DNA of 64,000 bases, from NCBI GenBank assembly GCA_025200525.1, contig CM045758.1:163367040-163431039 (forward strand), written 5' to 3'. The DNA is from Camellia lanceoleosa (Eukaryota; Streptophyta; Magnoliopsida; Ericales; Theaceae). Numbering within the stretch: position 1 is the first letter of the stretch; the number at the start of each line of letters is the position of its first letter. The notes beneath the pieces were generated by a model. The model was not told the DNA's origin and ran no database searches. It saw only the letters and a program-made list of their open reading frames with translations. Of the stretch, positions 12,201 through 24,573 are shown piece by piece. Position numbers and translations under genes: made by a program.

Positions 12201-15200
12201 ACTATCCACCTAGGAGATGATACAAAACAGTGACAAAAAAATCATAGACAAAATTTCTCTTACAAATTAGGATAAATTTATTTACAGAGCTAATTACAGA
12301 AGTAATCTTCAATCATCCATGTATGCGTTTAGTTCTTGAGGTCTCTTCAGTCTTCAGAAGTCTCCAAAGCAAACGTCATATTTGTAGCAATAATTTTGAT
12401 GTAAAGAGACCACCATAATATCCCATGGAGTGAAAGCATTTCTTAAATGGTTGCTATTGTTCATTGGTTCCCCTCTCAGACATTTCCAAGGCATGAAATT
12501 CTAAATTGAATCTAATGTTTAGAGTACAGTATTTGGTGTCCACTCCCTCACTATTAAGTATTTCTATTTTCTTAACATAAAAATTAGTGGTTTTCCTAGA
12601 GGCGAAAGGCATAGTGCATAAAACTCAGTTGTATATCCGGAATAACAACGTAAACAAAAAAAGGCAAATACTGTAAATTAGATGAGGAAACCAAGACATA
12701 GTCATTGTGTTTGTTTTCAATTTTTTAGAAATTGAATTTTTGGCTTTCCGTATTTTTTTGATTTTAGTGAATATTTTTAAAATTTTAAGCAATTTTTTTA
12801 CTTTTTTAGATGCATCTTACTTAGATGTATCTAAAAAATAAAATATTTATATACAAATATTTTAAAAAATCAATAAATACACAAGAATATGAAAAATGTA
12901 CTAAATTTTTGTATTTTTGGTATTTAGTGAATTTTTTAAATATTTTTTTCACAAATATTATACTTTTTAAGTGTATTTACGTTAGGTGTATCTAAAAACT
13001 AAAAAAAAAAATCTTAAAATGTTAAAAATATTTAGTAAAAACAAAATAACAAGGAAAACAAAAAATTTCAATTTTTGAAAAGTGAATCCTGAGTTAAGAA
13101 ACCAAACATGTTGAGTATTCCTAGTTCTAAAACATGGCTAACTCAAAACACAATAACAAGTTAAATATTCTATGAGCATAGTAACATTACAAAATTTAAA
13201 CCTTGTTTACAAACCATCAGAACTTTCATCGTATGAAAAATGCACATATAGACACTCTAAACAACACAAAACATAGACAAGAACATGGTCTCAACTCAAC
13301 TCAACTTTAACAAGCCTTAGGCTTGATTTCGTAGGGTCAACTAAAACAAGAACATGGTAAATACAAAAGATTAAAAAAATATAACAAAAAGCTCAACCAT
13401 TGAAAACTTCCTAAAGACAGATTGATAACATTAGATATGTGCCCAGCTAGTCAAGGTCTGCTCCCTCAACTAAAATGGAAAATAAAAGGCATACATTCAA
13501 CTAACCTTGGCTTGTGAAGTGCATTCCATAATGGAACGATTGGTTGATTTCTAGGACAGAAAATTTGATCCAGGAGGTATTTAGGGAACTTGGGATTATC
13601 ACAGCTTACAATAGGTATTGTGGTGGGTATTGGTTATGGATGATTTCTAGGGTTAGGATTTTATGATGGAGAAGAAAGTTTCTAGGATTTGTAAAAGTAA
13701 AATGATAGTTTGGGCTTGACATTCAAAAGTTGCACGTTAACAGATTGTACACAACTTCATTATAAGTTGCCCAAATGACGGAGGACAAAAAATATGTCAT
13801 TTTGATAGTGTTAACAGAACCCACAATAGAATGGCATCACCTTATGCTAGAAATCTCTCAAGCATACAGCTACTAGCTAAAGTCTTAGTAAAGAATAATA
13901 TTCAATTTCATACTAGTTTAAAAAATTGAGATACAAAACTTCCAAATATAAGTCACCATAATATTCTGACAACAAACTCACCATTTTACCCCATTCATAT
14001 GCTCGGTCAAGAAGGTAAGAGTATTCAAGATCTTCATAACATTTCTGTAAAGATGATAGGGGCTCATTAAAATATACTGGAAGACAAACTTTGTTGAGAT
14101 CCTTCCCAATGTTATCTTTGATCATTGACCAGAGACTAACTCCAGTCTCCTTTTCAATTGGATCAGGCAATTTCTTACGCCGCCTAACATGAGGATAGTT
14201 AGTTCCAACAAATCTAATGCAAGGATCAATACCATCATCAGAGTCAAGAGACGCTTCATCCTCAGAATCAAACGATGATAACCGCATATCAGATCCATTA
14301 CTTTTAATAGAACTTGATGAGAGAAAATCCTGAGTATCAAAAAACGCATTATCCTCGTCATCTGTTTCTTCCTCCACAGCATCATAATGTCTATCATTGT
14401 CATCATCAGAATCACTTCGGCTTCCCTCTGAAATATATCCCAATGAGATCATGAAAAATTAGAACCAGTGGAGAAAAAAAAAAAAACATAAAACAGAAGC
14501 AAGTTTTCCCAAATTTTCATTCCTTCATCCATATGGTGTTCAATTTTCCATGGAAATTTTAATGGACACTATATGTATTGATCCACGAGTACAGATTAAG
14601 CAAGATATTTCATTCAACCCCTTCTAATATAAGGCAAGAACTGTGGGAACAACAGATATCAAAGCAATCAGTAAATCAAATAAAAATATAAAAGATAGAA
14701 AGAAAATGGTTAACATAAAAATAAGCTAGAATACATATAAGAAAAGGGAAAAGTTAATTTTCTGAAAGAGTGAAAATGGACCCTCAAAATTTCAGTGATA
14801 TGTGCTGAACATCCACATTATGCCGTCACAATGTAAGACCAAAAGAATGGATGCTAAAACCAGAAAAACTTTTCAAAAACAAAAAAAGGATGCGTGTCAC
14901 AAAAGAACATATACACTAGCAGGATGGTTTCATTCTTGAAGACATGGACCTAAACTTTTTCACCTGCTCAAACCCCTCACAAGGAAGTTAAGTCAGCATA
15001 GATCAAGTAGCTCACAATCAATTGCGAAACTATCTTAAGATGATGCTTTCTGCTATACCATAAACTTATTACCACCTGACTAAGGAGTACTTAAAGAAAT
15101 CATTTTAGTAGCAAGAGCAATCCATCTTGGTATAATGTCTTCCTAAGAAGCATGGACATTTCTAAGAAGATGAAGTGTTACTGTGTCCAATACTTAAGAC

Positions 15201-18200
15201 ATACATGAAACACATTACAGGTTTGAATAAAATAACTTGAAATCCAAAGATAAAACGAAAAATGTAATTTTATACATATTCTTCTCCTTTAGACTTAAAA
15301 AATTATCATTTTTTGCTTAAATATTCATATATATATATGATACATAACAATTATTTATCCTTATCTTTGACATATAATTAATATATAAAATTATAAATTT
15401 GCACGTGTCCCCACGTGTCAGGTCCTACATTTTTAGAAAATTTATGTGTTGGCGTGTCTGTGCCGTGTCCGTGTCCATGTCCGTGTTCGTGCTTCTTAGA
15501 TGCCTTATTCTCTTGTGAATCTAGTACAATGTTTCCCCCAGAAAAACAGCAGCAGGGGGACTCACAGCAGTAAGAAAAGGTTTCCTCTATTCTTGCCTTT
15601 GGGAAAAAGAACGACACTCTAAGAGAAGAAAGTAGATGGAAGAGAAAGCACAAATGGGGATTGAAGCCCAAAAGGGCCCCGATCAAAACCCTAGAGCAAT
15701 TGCATGAGAGAGAGAGAGAGAGAGTTCTTCCATACTCGAGGAGAGATGGAGAAAATGGATAGGTTTTAATTTTCCACATTGAGACTTTCCATCGTTGTGA
15801 TTAGAGGTCCTAAAGGGCTTTTTCACACTACTAAGAGTTTGAGGAGAATACCACTAGTCCCAAAAGCTCAAGTTGTTAGAAAAAGGGTGCAGATAGAGAG
15901 ACTGAACCCAAGATCTCTTTTAGCCTGAGCTCTAATAAAAAGTTAGATCACCAATAGTCCAAAAAAATAGAGTTGTTAAGAAAATAGCTCAACAATACAT
16001 ATCATGCTCACTAATAGAGGCATGGAGACCCACTATCCCCTCTTCTTTTCATCACTATCATAGTGTCATGTATGTTTTTAGCCTATGCTTGTAGGATTAA
16101 GGAGGGAAGGATGTTGCAGGGCTTTGGGATGGATATTAGGGGTAGAAAAGCCATAGTTGTATCTTATTTTGCTGATGACACAAGAATTGAGATACTTGAG
16201 ATGTATGTTTCTCTGCTTTAAGGAAATGTTTGGACTTCGCAGTAACTCAGTTAAGAGTTAGCTAATTCCAATGGATGAAGTTAAAAATATTGAATGGTCT
16301 AATTGTTATTTTGGGATGCAAGATTAAGGGGTTTACCTGCTACTTAGACTTCATATGGGGTCCCCCTTTAAAGCACATTGACGGTTTCACAGTTATTTTG
16401 GATGCAGGATTGGGGCTTTGCATGGTAGTTACTTGGACCTGCCAATGGGGTCTCCCTTTACAGCTAAGATGGTGTGGGTTGCAGTTGTAGATAAATTTGA
16501 GTAAAGACTGGATAACTAGAAGATACCATTTTTGTCAAAGAGAGGACAAGGAATTCTTATCAAAAGCACCCAGTCCAACTAGTCAACTTGTTTTATATCT
16601 CCTTTTACTATGCCTATATCTATGGTTAGGAGGCTTGAGAAGATGGTGAGAAACTTCTCATGGTTTGCATTGGGGGATGGATTTAAGTATTGATCTAGTT
16701 GACTAGAAGCAGGTGCAAATTGAAAAGCTCAATCCACACTTTTCCTTAAAACTCAGGTATTAAGGAGAGGGAAACTGGAGCCTTATAAGCTATAACCAGC
16801 ACAGATGGAGCAACTTGAGGTGATGTGGGACACATTTCAACACACCCTCCTAGACCACAATAAACAGTAGCCAAACAAACGGCTCACCAATCACAGGCCC
16901 AACTAAGCCCTAATACTAAATTGAAAAGCCCAGTCCAAACTTCTCCTTAAATCTCTGTTAGCGCTTACCTAACAACACATTGTTAAACAAATCCAATGTC
17001 CTAATTCTTATCCTACCTCCTTCAACTAATGTATGCACTATTGGAATGTGTCTCACATCACCAGGAGTTACCTCATCCTATGCAACTCAACCCCCTCCTT
17101 CCTTAATGCCCCACCCTCTCTTCCTCTTCCCTCTTTGCCCACCCCCTTATGTCCCAACTGCATCCCCCTACCCGATGTCCCCTTCTCTTGTGGGTGTATC
17201 AAAATTTTTGTGGTGCATTTAGAAGCTCCCCATTTAGTGCCATTCTAATACAATTTTCCTAACAAAATACACGAGCATAGTCAATAGTAATAATAGCTGG
17301 GAAAAAAGGCACTTTTTGCGATTGATAGGGACTTTTAATAACAGCATACCACTGTATTGTAGTCTAGAGGAAGCCTCTTGATCCTTTGCCTGTCTTTGGC
17401 TTTCATCAACAACTGTGTTCTCTAAATCAACCTTTTCTGTCTACAGAAGCAGCACCCAAAAAACTGTTTTAGCTCAAGAAAAAATATTTAACTTGCAAAT
17501 TTCACTCATTAGATATCATGCCTTGTAACAACATACATGTGCATGCATATGTCAACATCGTGCAGTCAATGCCAAACAATAATTCAAAATAAGGTATAAC
17601 TTTAATTTCTGATGCCTAAGCAAGATATTCACAGAAATACTATAGTATGAGAAACTTAAAAAATATAAATTTTAAAAGGCGAAAGGCAATCCACAACATT
17701 AAGAATTTTTTAGGCAGTTGAATACTCAAAACTGTTCGGTGCAGTTCTTGAAATTCACTGTGCAAACACTGCACAAGGAAAGCATATTATCACTTTCTGG
17801 TGATAAAACAGGCAGACTAAAACTGTTAGAAGTAAAATTAAACGCATTTTTGCAATTGAAATTTGCCACAGAAATCCACGACAAATTTCAGAAGTGCATC
17901 GCTTTTAACTACCTCTTTCTCTAAGTTCATGTCTCTAAATTTGTCTATTGTTGAGGGCCATTAATCCACTTTTGCCTTAAAATCATTCCATTCCTAATTT
18001 GGCCTACTATTTTCAGTACTTTCGAAGCAACGCCACTTGAAGTGGCTCACGTGTAACTACAAGTTTGACCACATACAAAGCCAACTTACCAGAAGAAAAA
18101 GAAACTTAAACCACTGTTAATGAAAAACTAAGGTAAACATCTATGTATGGAAGCAGATATCCATATCAAACACCATAGGTTTGTATCAACAATCAAAACC

Positions 18201-21200
18201 CATATCTGTGATTATAAACCATAGCAAAATTTTTTTTACAATGATTAATCCTTTTTCTTCACCAAGTTATATACATAACAGGGAGAGAAAGTTCATATGG
18301 TAGAGCCAAGAACAATGATGCACAATCCAGAACCACCACCAAAAGGGTTTGGGGCTGACTTTTGAAGGGTGATGACACCATACATATTCATGGCAGTCCC
18401 ATGCCACTGCTATGTCATTTTTGCAAGTGGGGGTAAAACTGTGACTATACAATTACTTTTTCTAATTAATACAGAGCACGTGACGAGAAAATTTGGAATT
18501 TCCAATCATCATGGGCATTTGTAATTATGTTCGGCGTTAATTTGAATCTTATTTTAAGTTAGTGTGTTGTGGGACAGACATAAACATATACATACATACA
18601 TACATACATACATACATACATCTATATAGGTTCTATTAGTCAGGGTCATTTAGTTAATTTCAAAATTTATAAGACATGACCAATAATATGGTTCTACGAA
18701 TCTTAGGGTCATTACATGTGTTTTTTATTAGGTTCAGAATAATCTAATAGTTCAAGTTCCTTAATTTCTCATAGCCCTTGTACGATTGGATGAAGTCCAA
18801 TAATCTAGTCATTTTATTCAAAGGAGTTTTGAGTAATGAGAATTGAAGATTATGTTTGTTTAATTTAAACTTTCCTAGCTCTTTCAAGGGAAGCTCTTCT
18901 TTTTCTCTGCAAAACCCAAGTTACTATTCTCATATTACCCTTCATACCACAAAACATCCCCTCTTTCAACCACAAAACCATAACTAATTATATTAAAATG
19001 CATCAAAAACCGACGGAACCTGTGCACATGTGTACAAAATATTACCTGTACAACATCTATGAAAGAAAGATCTCCAATATAATCCACCAAAAAAAAAAGA
19101 AGGGGCAATTTAAGCTTATGAATCCCCTAATCAACATCTCAAAAGTGTGTCAGTTTCACTCCATCCAAAACCACAACATCAAGCATAAAGGAGCCACCTT
19201 CGAAGCCTTATTGATCCTTTTCAATTGGCAGCATCCTGCCCAACTCTCATGAAGGTAAATTACAGAGTCCAACATAACCTAACAAATTCCAAAAACATAT
19301 ATAAAAAAAATAAATAAAGAACAAAAAAAGAAGGCTCCACAGCTCTCCAGCCACATGACAATGCAACAAAAGGTGATTCACCGACTCCTACACTTCTTGC
19401 ACATACAGCTTCAATTGGGAAACATCTTTCCCTATTTCCCAAATTGTCCACACTTATGATAGCATATAAGGGTATAATCCAAAAGGGCACCCCAGCCATC
19501 TGATCACTTTTCCAAGTGATAAAGGATTTAACAGAGAATCTCCAGCCTTTAGCTTCACAAACCATCCTATCACCCTCATCCCAGAGCCTTGTCTCCTTGT
19601 AGCAAAGCCACAAGAACTCCCCTTTGTCTCCCACTCCTAATCCTGCACTTCTCCAATAAAACAAGGATCCCACACTATGCTTGAGACTGCAATATAATTC
19701 GCGAGCCAAGCATTTTTATCTACTACTATTGAGTCCAAGAAAGCAGCAGAAAGTGGAACATCTAAACACCACACATATAATGAGAATTTAAATCACCTAC
19801 TATAATCAACAGAAAATTTCACATGATAGTTAGAATCTAAAGAGCCATTTCTAATGCCTTTCCATAACCAAGCCCATACTCTTTACCTCCTTGGTAGTCC
19901 ATACACCTACTTCTGAACCATACATGCATTGAATCAAACTCCACCATAGACACTCCTCCTCAATGGCATACCTCCGCAACCATTTACTTAACAGTGTTTG
20001 ATTAAAGAGTCTAACATGACAAACACCCGTACGTCCTCCGAACTGGACTACACACATTGTCCCAATCAACTACATGGTTCTTGAACTTGTCTTGAAGACC
20101 TTCTCACAAAAAATTATTTGGAGCTTCTACAGCCTCTTCAACACCGAAAACAGAATAATAAAGAACAAAATAACAGGCAAAATAGCTAAAGGACTCTTGA
20201 TACAAGTTTCCCTTTCCTTCGAAAGGTAGTCTTTTCCACACTGTCATTCATTTCGCTACTCTTTCAATAATATTGTCCCTAAACTGCTATCAACGTGTAC
20301 ATCTGCTCACAAGTCAAGCTAAGCCGAGTTTTGGGATGTATGAGCCTGGCTGGCTGAAAATTAGTCGAGCATGAGCTCGAGACAAGCTCAAGTCAAATTT
20401 AAAGAATCAAGTGCAACCTCGAGCTTGGCTCATCAAGTATTTGAGAAACTTATGCTTGGCTAAAATCCACTCAATTACATAAAAGAGCAGAGCTCGAGCT
20501 TAGAAATAAAAACCAAACTTGAATTAATATGCACATTAAGAGAAAACTAAAAGATTATGAGCAAAATATGAAGGAAAAAAAAACTCATATTATAAATAAA
20601 TTTTGTCAATCAAATATATAAATTTGCACAAACATCAAACATAAACAGAGAAATAAAATAAATTAATGGAAATATATTTGATATATTATTAAAACTAAAT
20701 ATTTTTTATATCTTTGTTTTAACAAGCCTATTTGATCAGAATTTGGCTCTGCTTAAGCTCAGTTCGATTACGAAGTGAGTCTAAAAATTTGGCTTGAACT
20801 CATTCATTTGGCAAACAAGCCTAGCTCAAGCTATTCATGAACAACTTGGTTCATTTGCAATCCTACCTACATGGAAGGATATGAAGATGCACTCAACTCA
20901 TGGCAAGAAGCACATAAAGCGTAAGAAAGTACCCTAAACAAAAAAAACTTATACAACGTCTTTCAGAATCCTACAATGGATGCATAATTTTACACAAGTT
21001 GAATAAACGAAAGACTAAAAAATACAAACCAATGGGTCACTACACAAATTCAATATCAACATATGTTTCAATTTCTAAGATTTGGTTTATTTAAGGCAGA
21101 ATTCCAACCTTTAGTTCAATTGTTAAGAGTGGTGGCATGGAATTGTCAAGCTACAGAAAAGCACAACATGGCGGAAAAGCAAGGCATTTGTTAATGCTAT

Positions 21201-22477
21201 CTGTCTGAAGCTACACACATCTTCCAACATCATACACAAATACTCTAAAAAAGTACAATTTATGCCCTCCACTATTTCAATTCTGCACAAGCTAAAAATT
21301 GCTAATTATCAGCTCAGTTGTATTGTGCATACCTCCAACTGCCTCATTGTGTCAATTAGCAAAAGCTGTTTATGCTTAAGAAGCAAAAGATGGTTATGCA
21401 ATTCGGATAACTCGCTCTTCATGATCTGCTCACTGTCCTGGATCGCAGTCTCCCTCACGCCCTCCTCCAACAACCTCTGTCTCAACTTGTCTGTGGAAAC
21501 AACCACATTGTCCACCTGAGCCGTGAGCTCACTGTTCGACATCCGAGGGAACAAGTCCTTCACTGCCTGCAATGCCTCCATCCACGCCATCCGATCCTCC
21601 CTGGTATCCGCCCTCAAGTGCAATCTCTTTGTTCCCGTATATATCGAAAACCTCTTGTCATCCGATCGACTCTCTCGGATGGATGAAACCTACATGCAAT
21701 TCAACAGCAATACAATTCATCATCCTAGAGCATCTCCAATCCATCACCAATTCTTTCATTAAATTGAAATTTGATGAATAAAGAGCTAAAAGTGAGCTCC
21801 AATCGAATTTGATTAAATTTTCAAAACACTAAGGATTGGAGTGTTCCATATCAATTTTCATTGAAATGTAGATTCATTGTTGTTGAGAAACACAATTGGT
21901 AAAAATGCGAGGAAAGGATGATGACCTTGAGATGGATTTCACCGAACGGTTTGCGGTACCGGAGAGTCGGCGAGTGGCTACTTCTGGATCGGCTGATCCG
22001 GCGGAACGACTCATCTCCGATGATCTTGGAACCTTTCTCTGTTTCCTGATTGATCAAGATCTTATCAGGACCGTGGATCTTATAATACGAAAGAACACCG
22101 TCTTGAAGAACAAACCACCTCGGTCGCCAACCCTTGCCGTAGTTGACCCACTTGTAGAGAACGCCGGAGATTCCATTGCCGACGATGTCGTTGATCCTCA
22201 CCTCACGAAGAGACGGAAATCGAGAAAGCGATTCCAAGGAGGCCGAGAGCGATCGGAGAGCTAGCCGGCCGTGATCGTCGCTATTGCCGTTACAGTGGAG
22301 GTTGTTGGTGTGGTATCGATGGGTGGCGGAATGAGAGCGGGACGGCGGAGGAATAGGAGGTTGAGGTTGTGGTTGCGGCGGCGGCGGCGGCGGCATGATT
22401 AGGAGCTCGGCCAACGGCGAATGCGGAGGGGCGGTGTTCCGCTCGGATACGGTGGAGATGCAGCAAAATGGATGCAT
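6217..22477 (-). CDS. ORP1: Oxysterol-binding protein-related protein, ORP1 type (PH + lipid-binding ORD)
   Basis: Ten coding exons join in phase: 22477-21926, 21689-21333, 17440-17350, 14427-13982, 11584-11429, 8254-8087, 8013-7873, 6988-6761, 6635-6522, 6381-6217. They give 805 aa, close to plant ORP1 proteins of about 810-820 aa. The protein starts MHPFCC, followed by a Pro-rich stretch. A PH domain spans about residues 102-229 ([20 protein letters not shown]) and should bind phosphoinositides. An acidic/Ser-rich linker follows. The lipid-binding ORD runs from about residue 410 and carries the signature EKVSHHP (residues 533-539, split across exons 5 and 6). A basic C-terminal helix ([16 protein letters not shown]) closes the fold. 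ORPs exchange sterol or phospholipid at membrane contacts. The ATG at 22477 is the first in frame and fits the family start. Four introns exceed 2 kb and are filled with transposon debris. All introns are GT-AG. Confidence 0.95.
7181..7278. repeat. Tandem duplication, two 49-bp units, in an ORP1 intron
   Basis: Two near-identical copies start at 7181 and 7230, each containing TTGTAAATCTAATTGTACTT. They lie inside the 884-bp intron between exons 7 and 8. Confidence 0.85.
9090..9205 (-). mobile_element. tRNA-derived SINE remnant
   Basis: Read on the minus strand, the segment has a tRNA-like head: GGTTCGATGGTAAAACC resembles an A box and GGGTTCAAGTCTTGG resembles a B box. After these comes GAGCAACCACTTTGTGCA and an AAGGTTAAGTGTGTACCC stretch, the layout of plant tRNA-Lys-derived (TS-like) SINEs. 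It sits next to the left arm of the inverted-repeat pair. Confidence 0.5.
9341..9452. repeat. Tandem duplication, two 56-bp units
   Basis: Copies at 9341 and 9397 share ATATGAAACCAAAAATGAAA and the following 36 bases, with one mismatch (GAAACAATT versus GAAAAAATT). They are in the long intron between exons 5 and 6 of the ORP1-type gene. Confidence 0.9.
12705..13115. mobile_element. Long AT-rich inverted-repeat element, copy in an ORP1 intron
   Basis: The element begins GTGTTTGTTTTCAATTTTTT and ends in the inverted counterpart (CAATTTTTGAAAA ... AAACCAAACATG). Inside, shorter motifs also occur in inverted orientation: TTAGTGAATATTTTT against AAATATTTAGTAAAAAC, and TTAGATGTATCTAAAAA in two places. 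The same motifs make up the cluster at 28225-30305, so this is a dispersed family. It has no coding capacity. Confidence 0.55.
16024..16740 (+). pseudogene. LINE (L1-type) reverse transcriptase fragment in an ORP1 intron
   Basis: A frame open from 16024 to 16218 reads [12 protein letters not shown], then YFADDT 48 codons after the start. These are the conserved reverse transcriptase blocks of plant L1 elements, including the catalytic FADD. After a stop, further LINE-like pieces follow in shifted frames: WGLPL at about 16440 and a segment near 16620 reading [18 protein letters not shown]. The fragment is broken and in the opposite orientation to the host gene. Confidence 0.6.
16718..16956. 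repeat. Pair of 38-bp direct repeats, LTR-like debris
   Basis: AAATTGAAAAGCTCAATCCA (16718 onward) and AAATTGAAAAGCCCAGTCCA (16918 onward) head two diverged copies, each followed by CTTAAA. The DNA between contains CCTTATAAGCTATAACC and GATGTGGGAC, strings often seen in plant Copia LTRs. Probably a retroelement remnant, but its boundaries are not defined. Confidence 0.3.
18591..18622. repeat. (CATA)n microsatellite
   Basis: About seven to eight CATA units in the 3.9-kb second intron of the ORP1-type gene. Confidence 0.9.
19851..20150 (-). pseudogene. LINE ORF2 C-terminal fragment in an ORP1 intron
   Basis: The minus strand encodes [20 protein letters not shown] and then [19 protein letters not shown]. 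This matches the block after the reverse transcriptase in plant L1 elements (consensus GG-LG---L---N-ALL-KW-WRY--E---LW---I--KYG). An adjoining open stretch at 19709-19260 may be part of the same insertion, but I could not match it. The reading frame is broken. Confidence 0.55.
20290..20870. repeat. GAGCTCGAGCTTGGCTC-type dispersed repeat
   Basis: The segment is dense in GAGCTCGAG, AGCTTGGCTC and CTCAAGC variants and is bounded by roughly inverted ends. The right end read in reverse gives GGATTGCAAATGAACCAAG and TTCATGAATAGCTTGAGC. The same vocabulary recurs at 50295-50770 and weakly at 24240-24400. It looks like a non-autonomous DNA element widespread in plants, here in the second intron of the ORP1-type gene. 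Confidence 0.5.
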
Positions 22478-22700
22478 TTGATTTTTATTTGGATTTTAAT
22501 TGCTGGATTGGATCATACAAAAAAAAAATTTAAAATAAAAAATAATCATATCATATCATGATGATGAGAGAGGGAGAGAAAGGGGTGGTGCTACGCCGGA
22601 GAAATCGGGGAATATTTTTTATATTTGAGAAAACATTAGGATATAATTTGAGTGAAATACATATATATATATATATGTAGGTTGGTTTTGGGCGTTTAGT
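22478..22700 (-). promoter_or_regulatory. 5' leader and core promoter region of the ORP1-type gene
   Basis: Upstream of the ATG at 22477 on the minus strand lies a leader with a CT-rich tract (reverse of AGAGAGGGAGAGAAAGG at about 22566-22583). Next comes an (AT)n run at about 22658-22677 that could serve as TATA region. The transcription start cannot be placed from sequence alone. Confidence 0.35.
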
Positions 22701-23029
22701 CTGATGAATATATATTATTATTTAAAGGAAAAAAAATTGAATAAGATAATCGGAGGCGTGTATGGGTGGGGCGGGGGTGTATCGGGAACGCCGACTCCGA
22801 AGAATCCGTCCTGCGATATGGCCGGAGTCGTTAAAAATAAAATAATTATAAAAAAAAAATTACAAACACCCTTTTTAATATACATTGTTTCTTATAATTT
22901 AAAAAATAATTTTTTTTTAAATTGTATAATAAATAATTATTTTTATTAATAAATTATCAAAATAATTAATAATTTTTAATTATATCATAAATATATTTCA
23001 ATTAATTATTTAAGTAATTTTATTGTTGT

Positions 23030-23397
23030 TGTGAGATTCAAAAAAACCTCTCACATAAATTGGTAAAAAGATTCAACGAGTAAATGAATTTGACCTCTGT
23101 TGATTTGCAGAAATGGACATAGTCAACACCACCCAATTGGGATTATTGGTGAGAAACACTCTGATCATAAAGTTAGCAACTTAAATCTAATAAACTTGAA
23201 TCTAATAAAGAAGATGTAAAAGATCAAGGTGTTGTGTGTGTTGTGTTGCAAAGATCAAGCGTAACTTTATTCCTTGGGGTCTTTCTTTTATAGATAAGGG
23301 TGTGATATTTACATGATGGGTTCATTTATTTGGTCCGGATCTATTATTAAACTTGTTTGAGTCATCTCATTAAATTAGTATTTTTTGGACTCTCACA
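23030..23397. mobile_element. Solo LTR of a retrotransposon (368 bp)
   Basis: The segment begins TGTGAGATTC and ends GACTCTCACA, the TG...CA ends and short inverted termini of an LTR. The flanking pentamers GTTGT (23025-23029) and ATTGT (23398-23402) match at four of five bases, as expected of an aged 5-bp target duplication. No internal retroelement domains adjoin it, so it is best read as the product of recombination between the two LTRs of a lost element. Confidence 0.6.
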
Positions 23398-23402
23398 ATT
23401 GT

Positions 23403-24407
23403 AAATGAGAGTAGTTAAAAATTTTATTTTTTATGTTAATTATATTAAATAAAAAAATTAATAAAAAAATATTTATAATTTCTAAAATTTTAGGGAACAA
23501 AATTGTATTTTAGATAAATTTTGAAAAATGTATTTAGAATTATCATAAAAAATGAATGGCGAGACGACGGAGAAGGATGAAGCGAGCGTACCTTTCTAAA
23601 GTACACACACGTGTAATGGTCAAACTAGAATAGTAGTCCTTTTACTAGTGGTATGAAGTTATTTTTTTTTTTACTTTTAATTATAACCGGTGGTTGGGCT
23701 GCAAATTCAGACAAAATTAATCATGCCAATTTGGCCTCTGCATTCTAATTGTATTAATTTTATTTTTAAATTTTTTATATTATATTAATTCAATTTAATT
23801 TAATTGATAATATGTATTCAAAAATTAGATAAAAATCAATGATAAAATAGTACATTTAGAGTGGAATTCATCATTTGAAACTAGATGTTGCCTCGATCTC
23901 TTTGAAGATAGTAAATGAACTATTTTATCTATTAATTTAGGTCTAATTTGGTATAGTCTAAAAAAGTTAAAAAATCAAAAAGTCACTATCCTATTTAAAT
24001 CACATCATCTTATTTTTAAACAGATGTTGTCAATTTGACTAAATTGCCACAATAAAAAAAATTAAATAATAAAATTGATACAATTAAAATTATAATGATC
24101 AAATTGACATAATAAATAAATTATAATAACTACAAACGAAGGCTTTGACGTTTTTTTATATTAGATAGATTATAACATAAAATTAAGACTTTTAATTCAT
24201 AAGATTTACATTTTATTGTTATGTTACAATTTTTAGTATTTGGAGTAGATTTGGATTGATTTTCCAACTTAAACTTGAATCATTTTTATAATTGAGTTTA
24301 CTTGAGTCCAACTCAAGCTTGATTCTTAAAGATCAGTTTGAGTTGGACAATTCTCTAATAATTCAAGCTTGAACTAAAATTCAGTTAAACTTGGCTCGTT
24401 TAAAGTC
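23403..24407. other. Intergenic AT-rich DNA
   Basis: No gene is seen. The part near 23940-24010 (AAAAAGTTAAAAAATCAAAA, CTATCCTATTTAAATCACAT) resembles one half of the MITE at 24411-24573. At 24240-24400 there is a weak copy of the CAAGCTTGA-type repeat found at 20290 and 50295. Confidence 0.35.
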
Positions 24408-24410
24408 TTA

Positions 24411-24573
24411 GGTTAAGTTTGGGAAGACTAAATAAGTGCACTTTTTGATTTTTTATGAAATATGAGTTGTGTTTGAAGTGATATGTTAGAGAGGTGATGT
24501 GACTTAAATAAGATGATATGATTTAAATAGGATAGTGACTTTTTAACTTTTTCTAAACATCCCAAACTTAGGC
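24411..24573. mobile_element. Tourist-like MITE (163 bp, TTA target duplication)
   Basis: Left end GGTTAAGTTTGGGAAG, reverse complement of right end GCCTAAGTTTGGGATG. TTA flanks both sides (24408-24410 and 24574-24576), the PIF/Harbinger signature. The arms extend inwards over CACTTTTTGA/AAAGTCACTATCC-type sequence. No coding capacity. Confidence 0.65.

Noticed and set aside
13289..13345. Short AACTCAACTCAACTTTAACAAG segment resembling a common plant dispersed repeat
   Set aside because: Too short and without borders to annotate as an element.
15378..15779. 133-aa minus-strand open frame with HGHGHGHG repeats
   Set aside because: It lies inside an ORP1 intron; the His/Gly run comes from a GTGTCC-type simple repeat and the rest has no recognisable domain.
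15880..15960. tRNA-like box pattern (GGGTTCAGTCTC on the minus strand)
   Set aside because: No cloverleaf can be folded and no matching A box at the right distance; at best a worn SINE fragment.
19260..19709. 149-aa minus-strand open frame in an ORP1 intron
   Set aside because: Next to LINE remnants and possibly part of them, but I found no motif to support a gene or a confident LINE call.
21896..22264. 122-aa plus-strand open frame
   Set aside because: It is the antisense shadow of the first ORP1 exon, whose PH-domain translation is clear.
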